A stretch of DNA of 64,000 nt from an uncultured Collinsella sp. (GCA_958413895.1 CATYVQ010000011.1:1-64000); one strand, 5' to 3'; counted from the stretch's first letter, positions 1 to 9,309 are shown. Translations and numbers: made by a program. The notes: a model not told the origin generated them from the sequence alone.

Positions 1-53
1 ATCGTTGGGGCCAGGCCCGATTTTGCCTCTTGACAATGTCCTGCTCATATTAA

Positions 54-87
54 AAAGGGACGATAACCCCAAGGTTATCGTCCCTTT
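54..87. terminator. perfect hairpin between an off-window gene and ettA
   Basis: Arms 54-68 and 73-87 are perfectly complementary over 15 bp with a CCAA loop. The arms begin and end in A and T runs, so the hairpin could end transcripts from either side; ettA is read toward it on the minus strand and stops at 111. Nothing else was recognised in bases 1-53. Confidence 0.75.
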
Positions 88-110
88 CTCGTTAGGTCAC
101 CTGAGCTCGA

Positions 111-1790
111 CTAATCGCGCGTGAGCTTGCGGTGGATACGATGCGGCTGGGCTGCGTCCTCGCCCAGGCGCTCGATGCGGTTGGCCTGATAGGCCTCGAA
201 GTTGCCCTCGAACCAATACCAGTTGCCCGGATTCTCGTCGGTGCCCTCCCACGCCAGAATGTGCGTGGCGACGCGGTCCAGGAACATGCGGTCGTGGCTA
301 ATGACCACCGAGCAGCCCGGGAACTCGAGCAGCGCCGCTTCGAGCGAGGACAGCGTCTCGACGTCGAGGTCGTTCGTGGGCTCGTCGAGGAGCAGCAGGT
401 TGCCGCCCTGCTTGAGCGTAAGCGCCAGGTTCAGACGGTTGCGCTCGCCACCAGAGAGTACGCCAGCGCGCTTCTGCTGGTCCTGGCCCTTAAAGCCAAA
501 GCTCGCCACGTACGCGCGGCTGGGGACCTCGGTCTCGCCGACCATCATGTGGTCCAGGCCATCCGAGACGACCTCCCACAGGTTCTTATCGGGGTCGATG
601 CCAGAACGGTTCTGGTCGACGTAAGAAATCTTGACGGTCTCGCCCACCTCGAGCTCGCCCGAAGTCAGCGGCTCCAGACCCACGATGGTCTTGAAGAGTG
701 TAGTCTTGCCCACGCCGTTGGGGCCGATAACGCCCACGATGCCGTTGCGCGGCAGGGTGAACGAAAGGTCGTCGATGAGCACGCGACCATCGAACTCCTT
801 GTGCAGGTGATGGGCCTCAAGCACCTTGTTGCCCAGACGCGGTCCAACGGGAATGCGGATGTCGGTCCAGTCGAGCTTCTGGCTTGCGCGGGCCTCGGCC
901 TCCATCTCCTCGTAGCGAGCCAGACGGGCCTTGTTCTTGGCCTGACGGGCCTTGGGCGAGCTGCGCACCCACTCGAGCTCGGCCTCCATGCGCTTGGCGA
1001 GCTTGGCGTCGCGGTTGCCCTGCGCTTCGATACGCGCGGCTTTGGTCTCCAGATACGTGGAGTAGTTGCCCTTGTAGGGATAGAGGTGACCGCGGTCGAC
1101 CTCGCAGATCCACTCGGCAACGTTATCCAGGAAGTAGCGATCATGCGTAACGGCCAGAACGGCGCCCTGGTAGTTATGCAGGAAGTGCTCGAGCCACAGG
1201 ATCGACTCGGCGTCCAGGTGGTTCGTGGGCTCGTCGAGCAGCAGCAGGTCGGGAGCCTCGAGCAGCAGCTTGCACAGGGCCACGCGGCGGCGCTCGCCGC
1301 CGGAAAGCACGTTAACCGGCATGTCAGAATCGGGCAGCTGCAGGGCGTCCATGGCCTGACCGAGCTTGGAATCGATATCCCAGCCGTCGGCGGCGTCAAT
1401 CTCGTCCTGGAGCTTGCCCATCTCGGCCATGAGGGCGTCCATGTCGCAATCCGGGTCGCACATCTCCTCGCCGATCTTATTGAAGCGATCGACCTTGGCG
1501 ATCATATCGCCAAACGCCATGCGCACGTTCTCGATAACGGTCTTGTCGTCGTCGAGCGGCGGCTCCTGCTGCAGGATGCCCACAGTGTAGCCGGGGGTGA
1601 GCCTGGCATCGCCGTTGGAGACCTCCTCGATGCCGGCCATGATCTTGAGCAGGGTCGACTTGCCCATACCGTTGGGGCCCACGACGCCAATCTTGGCACC
1701 GGGGTAGAAGCTCAGGGTCACGTCGTCAAGGATCACCTTGTCGCCATGGGCCTTGCGAGCCTGATACATCTGGTAGATAAACTCTGCCAT
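111..1790 (-). CDS. ettA: energy-dependent translational throttle protein EttA (ABC-F ATPase)
   Basis: Soluble ABC-F protein of 559 residues, the usual EttA length. It has two tandem ATPase domains without membrane segments: Walker A GPNGMGKST near residue 40 with signature LSGGERRR and LLLLDEPTNHLD, and a second set with GPNGVGKTT near 357 and LSGGERNR near 447. The charged linker between them (around residues 240-300) is the arm that contacts ribosome and tRNA in this family. EttA binds the E site and gates the first elongation steps according to ATP/ADP. Monocistronic by layout, ending at the hairpin at 54-87. Confidence 0.93.
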   Translation of the reverse strand: MAEFIYQMYQARKAHGDKVILDDVTLSFYPGAKIGVVGPNGMGKSTLLKIMAGIEEVSNGDARLTPGYTVGILQQEPPLDDDKTVIENVRMAFGDMIAKVDRFNKIGEEMCDPDCDMDALMAEMGKLQDEIDAADGWDIDSKLGQAMDALQLPDSDMPVNVLSGGERRRVALCKLLLEAPDLLLLDEPTNHLDAESILWLEHFLHNYQGAVLAVTHDRYFLDNVAEWICEVDRGHLYPYKGNYSTYLETKAARIEAQGNRDAKLAKRMEAELEWVRSSPKARQAKNKARLARYEEMEAEARASQKLDWTDIRIPVGPRLGNKVLEAHHLHKEFDGRVLIDDLSFTLPRNGIVGVIGPNGVGKTTLFKTIVGLEPLTSGELEVGETVKISYVDQNRSGIDPDKNLWEVVSDGLDHMMVGETEVPSRAYVASFGFKGQDQQKRAGVLSGGERNRLNLALTLKQGGNLLLLDEPTNDLDVETLSSLEAALLEFPGCSVVISHDRMFLDRVATHILAWEGTDENPGNWYWFEGNFEAYQANRIERLGEDAAQPHRIHRKLTRD

Positions 1791-1974
1791 TTGCCTGTTT
1801 TATCCTTTCTACCTGCTGTTTCCCTATTCTTGATTCGCTTTAGTGAAAACGAAATGAGGAAACCAGCTCTGAAACGTAACGAAAAAGGGGCATGGTTGCC
1901 CACACCCCCTAATACTACCTGGGAAAAGTCCCCCGGAACATACTATGAACTGCGTACGCTAGTTTTCCGCAACC

Positions 1975-2679
1975 TTAATGAGCGGCTCGCTGCGATTTGC
2001 GCCACAACAGATACGAGTAGACGTAGACGGCTCCAACCGAACCAAACGCCAGAACCGCAATCACCGCGGCGACGACTTCACTCGAAAGCACGCTGCCTGC
2101 CACGCCCATCACAATCAGGCCAATACCCAGCACCATAAAGCAGGCGCCGCCAAAACGCTGCGTACGACGCCAGTTCTCGGGATCGGCAAGCGCCCAAGGT
2201 GTCTTGATACCGAGCGTATAGTTCTGCTTCACACGCGGCAAGTAGTTGCCTACGCCGATGAACAGCAAACCGACAACACCGGAAATCAGCACGTTAACCG
2301 AACCGACCGCCGGCACCACGCCCCAGACCGTAAGCTCTCCCAGCCAGCTTATGGCGCACATGAACAAGGTGAAGGCGATTACGAAGCCCTGGTAGAACTT
2401 GCCCGAGGTTCGATATGCCTCACCTTTGGGGTCGATGCGCGGCACAACGCAGAACATTGCGAGAAGCGCCAGAGGCAGCACGCCGAGCGCGGAGGCCATC
2501 CAGCTAGGACCCCAACCGTCGACGGCGCCGTTCGCGCCCCAGTGCGTGGGAATCTGCGCAGGCAAGCTCGGCATCACCATGAGGTGCGCTACGACATTGG
2601 CGACGCACAGAGCGACCAGCGCAATCCACACGCGCGACGATACCCCCGTGGGGTGAATGCCCTTGTTTTCGTTATTCAT
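1975..2679 (-). CDS. SdpI/DUF1648 family multi-pass membrane protein
   Basis: About 234 residues with an N-terminal DUF1648-type segment (IPTHWGANGAVDGWG) followed by several hydrophobic helices and an SdpI-like C-terminal half. In Bacillus subtilis SdpI gives immunity to the SdpC toxin and titrates the repressor SdpR at the membrane. The ATG at 2679 overlaps the end of the upstream repressor gene by 8 bp, so the two are translationally coupled; a longer GTG start at 2688 is less likely. No SdpC-like toxin gene was seen nearby, so the physiological signal is unknown. Confidence 0.8.
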   Translation of the reverse strand: MNNENKGIHPTGVSSRVWIALVALCVANVVAHLMVMPSLPAQIPTHWGANGAVDGWGPSWMASALGVLPLALLAMFCVVPRIDPKGEAYRTSGKFYQGFVIAFTLFMCAISWLGELTVWGVVPAVGSVNVLISGVVGLLFIGVGNYLPRVKQNYTLGIKTPWALADPENWRRTQRFGGACFMVLGIGLIVMGVAGSVLSSEVVAAVIAVLAFGSVGAVYVYSYLLWRKSQRAAH

Positions 2680-2950
2680 CCTTATCACCTTCCGTGTTTG
2701 TAAAGCCCATAAACCAACCGATCAAGTCCTGCATGACGGTGGTGTTTAAGCTGTAAACGATGTTTTGGCCATGACGTTCGTCGGTCACCAACCCGGCGTT
2801 TTTGAGCGTCGCCAAGTGATGGCTCAATGACGGCTTGCTGATGTCAAAATGCTCGGCAAGCTCCCCGGCTGTGCGATTGCCCTCGCGCAGCAGTTCCAAA
2901 ATGTGACGCCGTGTAGGATCGGCCAGCGCCTTAAAACCCTCTCCCGGCAT
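2672..2950 (-). CDS. ArsR-family (SdpR-type) autorepressor
   Basis: A 92-residue winged-helix protein: FKALADPTRRHILELLREG is the classic ArsR/SdpR N-terminus, followed by the recognition helix region ISKPSLSHHLATLKNAGLV. No cysteine metal-binding motif typical of arsenic or cadmium sensors is visible, and the downstream SdpI gene points to SdpR-type autoregulation. Start chosen at 2950 because a strong AGGAGG lies just upstream; the longest frame to 2986 adds an unlikely extension. Its likely operator overlaps the promoter at 2985-3014. Confidence 0.82.
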   Translation of the reverse strand: MPGEGFKALADPTRRHILELLREGNRTAGELAEHFDISKPSLSHHLATLKNAGLVTDERHGQNIVYSLNTTVMQDLIGWFMGFTNTEGDKDE

Positions 2951-2984
2951 AGGACCTCCTCTCAGCATTTCGTTCGACGCGCAC

Positions 2985-3014
2985 ACTATACTCGTTATTT
3001 AGATGTTTGTCTAA
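2985..3014 (-). promoter_or_regulatory. sdpR-sdpI promoter with overlapping inverted-repeat operator
   Basis: On the minus strand a -35 TTAGAC (3009-3014) and -10 TATAGT (2985-2990) are separated by 18 bp. An inverted repeat TTAGA-N6-TCTAA (2999-3014) covers the -35, which suits autorepression by the ArsR-type protein. The pairing of site and repressor is inferred from position. Confidence 0.6.
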
Positions 3015-3129
3015 CTATCTAATCGCAATGCTTCAAACCACATCAAAGCAAACGCCATCGTAACCTATGGGCGATTACCTATAATGGCGATAGCTAAAAC
3101 ACGACCTGCTTCCCCATCGGAGGATATTT

Positions 3130-3927
3130 ATGACCGAAACCGCTGCTGCAGCCGTCATCGAGACACGCGACACCAAGCTCGAGATCATCATGGGCCGCGA
3201 GGCACTCGATAAGCTCGCCGATGCTACGGTGCTGGTGCTCGGCTGCGGAGGCGTGGGCTCCAACTGCTGCGAGGCACTCGCCCGCGGCGGCATCGGTCAT
3301 TTCGTCATTCTGGACAAGGACATCATCGCGCCCAGCAATATCAATCGCCAGGCCATCGCCTTTCACAGCACCATCGGCAAGCGCAAGGTGGACGTGATGG
3401 AAGCCATGATTCGCGATATCAATCCCGCCGCCACCGTTATCAAACGCACCGAATACCTGTTGAGCGATAACATCGACGAGTTCTTCGCGAGCGTTTTTGA
3501 GCAGACGAGCGACAAGCTCGATTACGTCGTCGACGCCATTGACACCATCTCGGCCAAACTCACCATTGCCAAATATGCTCAGGACCACGACATTCGTTTG
3601 GTTAGCTCCATGGGCGGGGCCAACAAGCTCCATCCCGAGTGCCTCCGCTTTGCCGACATCTTCGATACGGTACGTGACCCCATGAGCCGCATCATGCGCA
3701 AAGAATGCAAGAAGCGCGGAATCAAGAGCCTACACGTACTGTTTAGCTGCGAGGAATCGGTTAAGACACAGCCCCGCGACCCTTCCAACATCCACGAGCG
3801 CACCGAGCTGGGAACCGCCAGCTTTATGCCGCCCATCATGGGTCAGATGATTGCCGGCGAGGTTATCCGCCAGATCAGTGGGCGCGGCACCGAGCGCGTG
3901 CGCGCCGATGGCCAGCGCCTAGACTAG
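3130..3927 (+). CDS. tcdA: tRNA threonylcarbamoyladenosine dehydratase (TcdA/CsdL)
   Basis: ThiF/MoeB-like E1 enzyme of 265 residues, close to the family length of about 268. The nucleotide-binding GCGGVGSNCCEALAR lies near residues 37-51 and the DKDIIAPSNINRQ motif near 67-79. In E. coli the enzyme uses ATP to cyclise t6A37 of ANN-decoding tRNAs. A clear GGAGG sits before the ATG. TatD follows 14 bp downstream, so both are probably co-transcribed. Confidence 0.88.
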   Translation: MTETAAAAVIETRDTKLEIIMGREALDKLADATVLVLGCGGVGSNCCEALARGGIGHFVILDKDIIAPSNINRQAIAFHSTIGKRKVDVMEAMIRDINPAATVIKRTEYLLSDNIDEFFASVFEQTSDKLDYVVDAIDTISAKLTIAKYAQDHDIRLVSSMGGANKLHPECLRFADIFDTVRDPMSRIMRKECKKRGIKSLHVLFSCEESVKTQPRDPSNIHERTELGTASFMPPIMGQMIAGEVIRQISGRGTERVRADGQRLD

Positions 3928-3941
3928 CGGAGCGCGCCGAG

Positions 3942-4724
3942 ATGGAGCCCCGGTTATTTGATGCACACTGCCATCTTGATTTAATGGCTCACCCGGACGC
4001 CGTTGCCGATGAGGCGACGGCGCTGGGCTTGGGTCTATTTGATTGTGGCATCGATCCACGCGACTTTTCGGCCGCAAACGAGCGCGCCCGTCGCCAACCA
4101 AGTATCATCGCCGGCGTTGGGCTTCACCCCTGGTGGCTCGCCGACGGTCGCTGCGGTCCTACCGAAGTCAATCTGCTTTGCGAAGTTGCTGCCCAAGAGC
4201 GCTACATCGGCGAAGTCGGACTCGACTTTTCCGCGCGCTTTGCTGGAAGTGAGCCGCTACAAATACAGGCACTCAACCGGCTCTGCGATGCGCTCGCGCA
4301 GCATCCTCTTACCGGGCGCGTGATATCAATTCACGCCGTTCGTTCAGCAGGAGCCGTACTGGACGTCCTCGAATCGCATGGACTACTCATCCCAAACCCC
4401 GACTCCCCCGCTATCATCTTCCACTGGTTTAGCGGTACTTCGGACGAACTCGTCCGCGCGCGTAATGCGGGCTGCTATTTTTCCGTCAACGAACGCATGC
4501 TCGCGACCAAGCGCGGTCGCGAATACGTACGACAGATTCCACTCGATCGTTTACTGCTCGAGACCGATGCACCAGCGGAGGCAAACACGGAAACAAGCGC
4601 ACAGTCGCTCATCAAATCGCTCACAAGGACCTCGATGCGCATCGCCACGCTCAAAAACTGCGACGCAAAGCGCATCGAGTCGGCAGTTTTAGCAAATGCG
4701 CACTCTGTTTTTGACCTTCGCTAA
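3942..4724 (+). CDS. TatD family metal-dependent hydrolase
   Basis: TIM-barrel amidohydrolase-fold protein of 260 residues. It shows the first metal site FDAHCHLDL near residue 6, GEVGLDF near 90, HAVRS near 130 and LLETDAPAE near 205. TatD proteins are Mg-dependent deoxyribonucleases or esterases. The metal ligands look intact, though the sequence is divergent from E. coli TatD, so the substrate is unassigned. It lies directly behind tcdA. Confidence 0.8.
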   Translation: MEPRLFDAHCHLDLMAHPDAVADEATALGLGLFDCGIDPRDFSAANERARRQPSIIAGVGLHPWWLADGRCGPTEVNLLCEVAAQERYIGEVGLDFSARFAGSEPLQIQALNRLCDALAQHPLTGRVISIHAVRSAGAVLDVLESHGLLIPNPDSPAIIFHWFSGTSDELVRARNAGCYFSVNERMLATKRGREYVRQIPLDRLLLETDAPAEANTETSAQSLIKSLTRTSMRIATLKNCDAKRIESAVLANAHSVFDLR

Positions 4725-4740
4725 CCCCTGTGGGCAAAAA

Positions 4741-4787
4741 TGCCAAGGGACATGCGAATCGCACAACGCAGTCCCTATTGGTAGGCA
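4741..4787. terminator. imperfect hairpin between convergent genes
   Basis: TGCC, CCAA and GGGAC on the left pair with GTCCC, TTGG and GGCA on the right, with small bulges. It sits between the ends of tatD and the FGGY kinase gene and probably ends both transcripts. Confidence 0.45.
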
Positions 4788-4803
4788 GTACAATTCGGCA
4801 GCA

Positions 4804-6321
4804 TTACACCAATTCGTGCATGAGATCACGGTTGCGTGCATACAATTCGTCAAAGATATGACGGCGCGACGCATATAACTCGTGGGCAGTCATATCGGGC
4901 ACGATTGTTTGCGCAACGCCAAGGACTCGGGCGAGTTCATCCCATGATGCATAGGCGCCACCTGCGAGAGCTGCCATGATGGCATCACCGAAGCATGCAC
5001 CCACCGTAACCTTGGCAACCGAGACCTTGCGTCCGCATACGTCGGCGATGGCCTGCATCCAAACTGGATTCTTGGTTCCGCCTCCGACAAGCATAATGCG
5101 CCCAATTGGCAGCCCATGCTCTCGCTCGATAATGTCGACATGGGATGCAACGGTATACGCGACGCCCTCCAAGGCGACGCGAACCATATGGGCTCGCGTA
5201 TGCCTTCCGGTCAGGCCAAAGAAGACGCCACGCGCCTCGGGATCGTTGAGCGGAGTACGCTCCCCCGCAAAGTACGGCAGACACAGGAGCCCATCGGCAC
5301 CCGGCGCCACGTCGGCGGCATCATGCGCCATAACCGAATATGCATCGGGGCCACTGTGGTCCTCGGCCTCCACGGCATCGCGATACAGCTCTTGGCGCAG
5401 CCACGATGTGAGCGCACCCGCCGTATTGGTCCCCGCGCAGATCCCGTAAGTTCCGGGAATGATAAACGTCCCTGGCCACAGGCGGGCATCATCGATCATA
5501 TGATCAGCTAGGTAGATGAAATACGCCGTACTCCCCAACTGAACCATCATATCGCCGGGACGGAATACACCCGTCGAAATGGCCTCGGCACCAGAGTCGC
5601 CCGTTCCCACTAAGACAGGTGTCCCTGCCGCGAGCCCCGTCGCCTCTGCCGCACGCTGCGTAATCACCCCGGCAATATCGGTAGCCGACATTACCTCCGC
5701 CATCTGGTCAGGCCGGCAGAAACGAGCACATTCCCGAGCATCAGCCTTCCAAGTGAAGCGGTCGTATAGGGGAAGAAAATCCTCCGCCAAATAACGGTCC
5801 ACCGTAAAACGCCCCGTCAACTTTGCGCATAGAAACGATGACGCCGTCAGGAACTTCGCGGCACGTTCGTGCACCTCGGGCATATTCTCCTTAAACCACA
5901 AGATCTTGGGAGCAATGTCTGACGAACAGGGATCGTGCCCGAAAAGCTCGCGTGCGCGGTCTGACCCATATTCGGAAAGAAGCTCGTCAATCTGCGGCTT
6001 CGAACGCGCATCGACTCCATACAAAATCGCGGGCGCCAGCGCGTTGCACTCGGTATCGACCGGCACGCAGTCGCAACCCAATGCGGAAAGGCCCACGCAT
6101 CCAATCTGTGCCGCGTTAACTCCCGATCGCGCCACCAGCTCGCGCGACAAGCGGCAAAAATCGCCCCACCAAACTGTCTCCGCATCATGTTGGTACCATC
6201 CGTCACACGGGTTGTCCGTCTCGTGTCCACAAGAGGCTTGGCAAACGATATTGCATCGATCATCGATTAAAACGCCTTTAGAGGCGCTTGTCCCAATATC
6301 AATACCCAGATAGAGCGCCAT
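4804..6321 (-). CDS. FGGY-family carbohydrate kinase (xylulokinase-like)
   Basis: 505 residues with the ASKHA fold: LGIDIGTSASKGVLID at the N-terminus, GTGDSGAEAIS mid-protein, YFAGERTPLNDP and the C-terminal ATP-site stretch VGGGTKNPVWMQAIADV. FGGY kinases phosphorylate ketoses, polyols or autoinducer-2. It is the last gene of the long sugar-amine operon, 6 bp after the BtpA-like gene, so its substrate is probably a sugar or polyol released by the pathway. Sequence alone does not fix the substrate. Confidence 0.85.
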   Translation of the reverse strand: MALYLGIDIGTSASKGVLIDDRCNIVCQASCGHETDNPCDGWYQHDAETVWWGDFCRLSRELVARSGVNAAQIGCVGLSALGCDCVPVDTECNALAPAILYGVDARSKPQIDELLSEYGSDRARELFGHDPCSSDIAPKILWFKENMPEVHERAAKFLTASSFLCAKLTGRFTVDRYLAEDFLPLYDRFTWKADARECARFCRPDQMAEVMSATDIAGVITQRAAEATGLAAGTPVLVGTGDSGAEAISTGVFRPGDMMVQLGSTAYFIYLADHMIDDARLWPGTFIIPGTYGICAGTNTAGALTSWLRQELYRDAVEAEDHSGPDAYSVMAHDAADVAPGADGLLCLPYFAGERTPLNDPEARGVFFGLTGRHTRAHMVRVALEGVAYTVASHVDIIEREHGLPIGRIMLVGGGTKNPVWMQAIADVCGRKVSVAKVTVGACFGDAIMAALAGGAYASWDELARVLGVAQTIVPDMTAHELYASRRHIFDELYARNRDLMHELV

Positions 6322-6327
6322 AGGTGC

Positions 6328-7137
6328 CTACTCCCCTCGCGCCGTACGAGCGGCAGCCATAAAACGAGCTACCCGCTCAACATCGACCGGGGCATCCAGC
6401 TTTCCGTCGCGCTTTAAGCACGTGCCGACAAACGCGCCATCGTAGTGAGCAAATACATCAGCCACGGTATTTTCGCGACAACCGGTGCCACATACCACAG
6501 GCACTTGGCCAACACGCTCGCGGACCTCATCGGCAAGCTCGCCCGAAGCGCCACGACCGGCAGCCGAACCGCCGATGACCATCGCATCCGGTAGGCAATT
6601 AAAGAGAAGTGAATCGGCAATGTCCGCAGTCGCGCGGTCGTTGAGATAAACCTCCCCCTCGCTCGTGATGAAGTGAAAAAGCTTGAGATCGTCCAGGCGC
6701 AGCGCCGCCTTGCGACGCATGGTGTGAGCAAAATCTCGGTTAATCAGCCCGAGATCACCGGCCCAGGCACCGCAAAAATTGCAGCGCGTGAACTGCGCGT
6801 CGACGGCAGCGCACAGCTCGATTGTGGCATCACCATCGTAAATAGCCTCAGCTCCCCAAGGAGTCGACAGATCATGGGACAGAGCCCCGATTACATAGCC
6901 CATCGATGCAAGGGTTGAGGGAGAAACGTGCTGCTCATAGGGCATCGAGAGCTCATTGGTAATCAAAATGCCATCGACACCGCCCTGCTGCAACGCCTCG
7001 AGATCGCGCTTGGCGGCTTCCACGACCTGCGACACGCTTCCGCCCGGGTAATACAGTGGATCGCCCGGCAAGGGACGCAGGTGCAGCATTCCGATGACCG
7101 GCTTTTCGGTCTTGAACATCGAGGTTAGAAACGACAT
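6328..7137 (-). CDS. BtpA/SgcQ family TIM-barrel protein
   Basis: 269 residues; the N-terminal VIGMLHLRPLPGDP, the central ITNELSMPY and the C-terminal VCGTGCRENTVADVF with FVGTCLKRDG are characteristic of the BtpA/SgcQ family, phosphate-binding barrels found in sugar catabolic operons. The reaction is not firmly known for the family. Start at 7137 is preceded by GAAGGAGC; the longer start at 7152 would place that ribosome binding site inside the gene. Its place between YjbQ and an FGGY kinase supports a role in phosphosugar metabolism. Confidence 0.75.
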   Translation of the reverse strand: MSFLTSMFKTEKPVIGMLHLRPLPGDPLYYPGGSVSQVVEAAKRDLEALQQGGVDGILITNELSMPYEQHVSPSTLASMGYVIGALSHDLSTPWGAEAIYDGDATIELCAAVDAQFTRCNFCGAWAGDLGLINRDFAHTMRRKAALRLDDLKLFHFITSEGEVYLNDRATADIADSLLFNCLPDAMVIGGSAAGRGASGELADEVRERVGQVPVVCGTGCRENTVADVFAHYDGAFVGTCLKRDGKLDAPVDVERVARFMAAARTARGE

Positions 7138-7170
7138 AACGTGCTCCTTCATGGGGTTATTGCAGGGGCG

Positions 7171-7599
7171 TTACTCCCCCAGCACCTCGACGTACACTTT
7201 TCGCTTCTGCGGACCGTCAAACTCCGCAAGATAGATGTTCTGGGCACCTCCGCACACGATGTGGCCATCTTGGACGGGAAAGAAGCAACTGTTTCCACAA
7301 ATCATGCTCTTGATATGCCCACAGGAGTTGTTACCGGTGGCTCCATAGCTCGGCAGGAAGTGTGCGTGCGCATAGGGGGCATCGAGTGGGGCGATGCGAT
7401 CAAGCGTCTCCATAAGATCCGTCTCCACGCAGGGCAGCCCCTCGTTTACCACGATTCCACAGGTCGTATGCGACAAAATAATCGCTGCCAAGCCATTGGT
7501 CACCGAGCTGCGTTCGATGGCGGCGTGCACGTCCTCGGTAATATCGATGAACTGGTCCGGTGCAGTCGATAGATAGCTCAATGTCTCGAGCGTCACCAT
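7171..7599 (-). CDS. YjbQ/UPF0047 family protein
   Basis: About 142 residues covering the whole small single-domain YjbQ family. The conserved stretches SHTTCGIVVNEG, APYAHAHF and GNSCFFPVQDG carry the histidines and cysteines expected. Some members show weak thiamine-phosphate synthase activity, but the true role is unknown. ATG at 7599 is used; a GTG at 7605 overlapping the preceding stop is equally possible. In this operon it may act on a phosphorylated intermediate. Confidence 0.78.
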   Translation of the reverse strand: MVTLETLSYLSTAPDQFIDITEDVHAAIERSSVTNGLAAIILSHTTCGIVVNEGLPCVETDLMETLDRIAPLDAPYAHAHFLPSYGATGNNSCGHIKSMICGNSCFFPVQDGHIVCGGAQNIYLAEFDGPQKRKVYVEVLGE

Positions 7600-7601
7600 G
7601 T

Positions 7602-8462
7602 TCACTCATCCCCTTCAAGAAAACGCAGGGCATTACCCCAGTAGAGCCTTTCTCGCGCATCATCGCGCATGGGCACGGTATCGAGCGCCCGCTTGAGTTT
7701 GAATGCACGGAAGCGCGGCGTATTGCTGGCGAACATCACTTGATGCGATAGCGCGCGCTCATACCACAGCGGCCCCATATCGACCGTGAAAAGACGCTGC
7801 ATCATCTCCTCGGGCGAATCGATGTAAGTGATAGAGGTGTCCGTGTAGCAGTTGGGATACTTGAGCATCATCGCCACGGTCTCGCGCACCCAGGGCCAGC
7901 CAAAGTGGGTCAAACTAAAGCGCACATTTGGATGCGTTGCGATTGTGTGCTCAAATGCAAGCGGGTTACTGCGCGAGAGCTCTGCGCCCGGCTCCCAAGA
8001 CATACCGGCATGGAAAACCAGCGGCTTGTTATAGCGCTCGCACAGCTCGTAAAGCGGCTCGGCCACAGCATCATCGGGGGCAAAACCCTGCTTTGCAGGA
8101 TGCAGGCAAAGCCCCTTTGCCCCCAACTCGGTAAAGGCGCGCTCCAATTCGTCTGCGGCACCGCTCACCTGCGGGTCTACGCTCGCAAATCCCCACAGAC
8201 GATCGGGATGCGCGGCAACCAGCATGGCAATCTGGTCATTGGTGCCAAAGTGCCCTCCGCATGCCGTGGTTACATCGAGCGGCATGAGCACGCTCTTCTG
8301 CACGTCGCAGACGTCCATCTCGACTTGAAGCTCATCCCAATCCATGGGGCCCATATGCCCCATACCATATTCTCGTGACCAAAAACCGAATCCATCAGGC
8401 TCATCACCCGGCGTACAGATCTCGCCGTAGAGCATAGGATGGACCAACATGTCGATAACCAT
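7602..8462 (-). CDS. amidohydrolase-2 family TIM-barrel hydrolase
   Basis: 286 residues resembling the amidohydrolase-2 (ACMSD-like) family: a short N-terminal MVIDMLVHP in place of the usual HxH motif, VFHAGMSWEPG near residue 150, LTHFGWPWV near 190 and a late FASNTPRF. The barrel and the internal histidines are recognisable, but the N-terminal metal motif is weak, so activity may differ from the family. ATG at 8462 follows an AAGGAG. The gene lies inside the sugar-amine operon and may hydrolyse an amide or act as a decarboxylase/lactonase. Confidence 0.7.
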   Translation of the reverse strand: MVIDMLVHPMLYGEICTPGDEPDGFGFWSREYGMGHMGPMDWDELQVEMDVCDVQKSVLMPLDVTTACGGHFGTNDQIAMLVAAHPDRLWGFASVDPQVSGAADELERAFTELGAKGLCLHPAKQGFAPDDAVAEPLYELCERYNKPLVFHAGMSWEPGAELSRSNPLAFEHTIATHPNVRFSLTHFGWPWVRETVAMMLKYPNCYTDTSITYIDSPEEMMQRLFTVDMGPLWYERALSHQVMFASNTPRFRAFKLKRALDTVPMRDDARERLYWGNALRFLEGDE

Positions 8463-8489
8463 TTCGTACTCCTTTCCAGGCATTTGACC

Positions 8490-9292
8490 CTAGTACGGCT
8501 CAAACGAACCAATCACTCGGGACGACAGCTCGGCGCCCGCCTTCATACACGCCGGAATATCAAGGCCATCGATCACGCCCTTGGTAAACCCGGCAATATA
8601 CGAGTCGCCGGCACCCACGGTGTTAACGACCTTCTCCGCCGGTACGATCCCGCACTCATAGAAGCGCTCACCGTCATAGGCAATGCTTCCCTTCTCGCCA
8701 AGCGTGGCAACCGCAACGCGCGGTCCCAATTCCTGCACGTGGCGTACCCAATCTCGCAGCTCCGGAGTGTGTCCTCTTCAAACGACATGAACGCACAGTC
8801 TACGTAAGGAAAATGAGCCTCACAGGCATATTCGGGATCCTGGCTGAACACCGAGAAGTCCATAACCACCGTCTTGCCCGCATCATGCCATTCGGGCAGG
8901 AGGTCCAAACAATTGCCAAACAGGTCGGTATGAATGATGTCATGCTCTAGGATAAACGCCCGGTCATCTTCATTCGGACGATATGTCTCCATTACGCCAT
9001 CGATTGCCTCGAGATGCACGCGATCGACGCCGTCTTTCAATGCCATAAGCATCACCGAGGTGTCGCCATCCTCCACCCGCAGATGAGAGATATCGAACCC
9101 CTCAGCGGCCAGCGCCTCTCTCATCTTGTCTCCGTACTCGTCCTTGCCGACAACCGACACGGCGGATACCGAAACTCCCATTCGTGCAAGATGGATACCC
9201 CAGTCAATGCCGTTACCAGTCGGATAGAACACGCCGATGTTCTGATAGACGTCCGCGCAGCAAAAACCAGCCGCACACGCTTTAATACCCAT
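8490..9292 (-). pseudogene. PfkB-family sugar kinase (FrlD-like) interrupted by a frameshift
   Basis: Two reading frames together make one kinase of about 267 residues. The N-terminal part (from ATG 9292, preceded by GGAGA) carries NIGVFYPTGNGIDWG and runs to FMSFEEDT. The C-terminal part, in another frame, runs from PELRDWVRHVQELG to the stop at 8490 and holds the catalytic VNTVGAGDSYIAGF. The switch falls at about 8763-8779 and one missing base explains it, since the total of 803 nt is one short of a multiple of three. The neighbouring intact paralogue aligns across the break. This is either a real inactivating deletion or a sequencing error. Confidence 0.85.
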
Positions 9293-9309
9293 ACTCTTCT
9301 CCAATGTTC

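Noticed and set aside
30..56. TTGACA followed by CATATT before the first hairpin
   Set aside because: Spacing of about 10 bp is too short for a sigma-70 promoter.
132..2138. 668-residue plus-strand frame
   Set aside because: It is the antisense shadow of ettA, runs on past the ettA start into unrelated sequence, has no ribosome binding site and no family motif.
2640..2660. CsoR-like ACCCCCGTGGGGTG inside the sdpI gene
   Set aside because: Resembles the palindrome before the HMA gene but encodes conserved-looking residues at the start of sdpI; no metal gene adjacent, so treated as chance.
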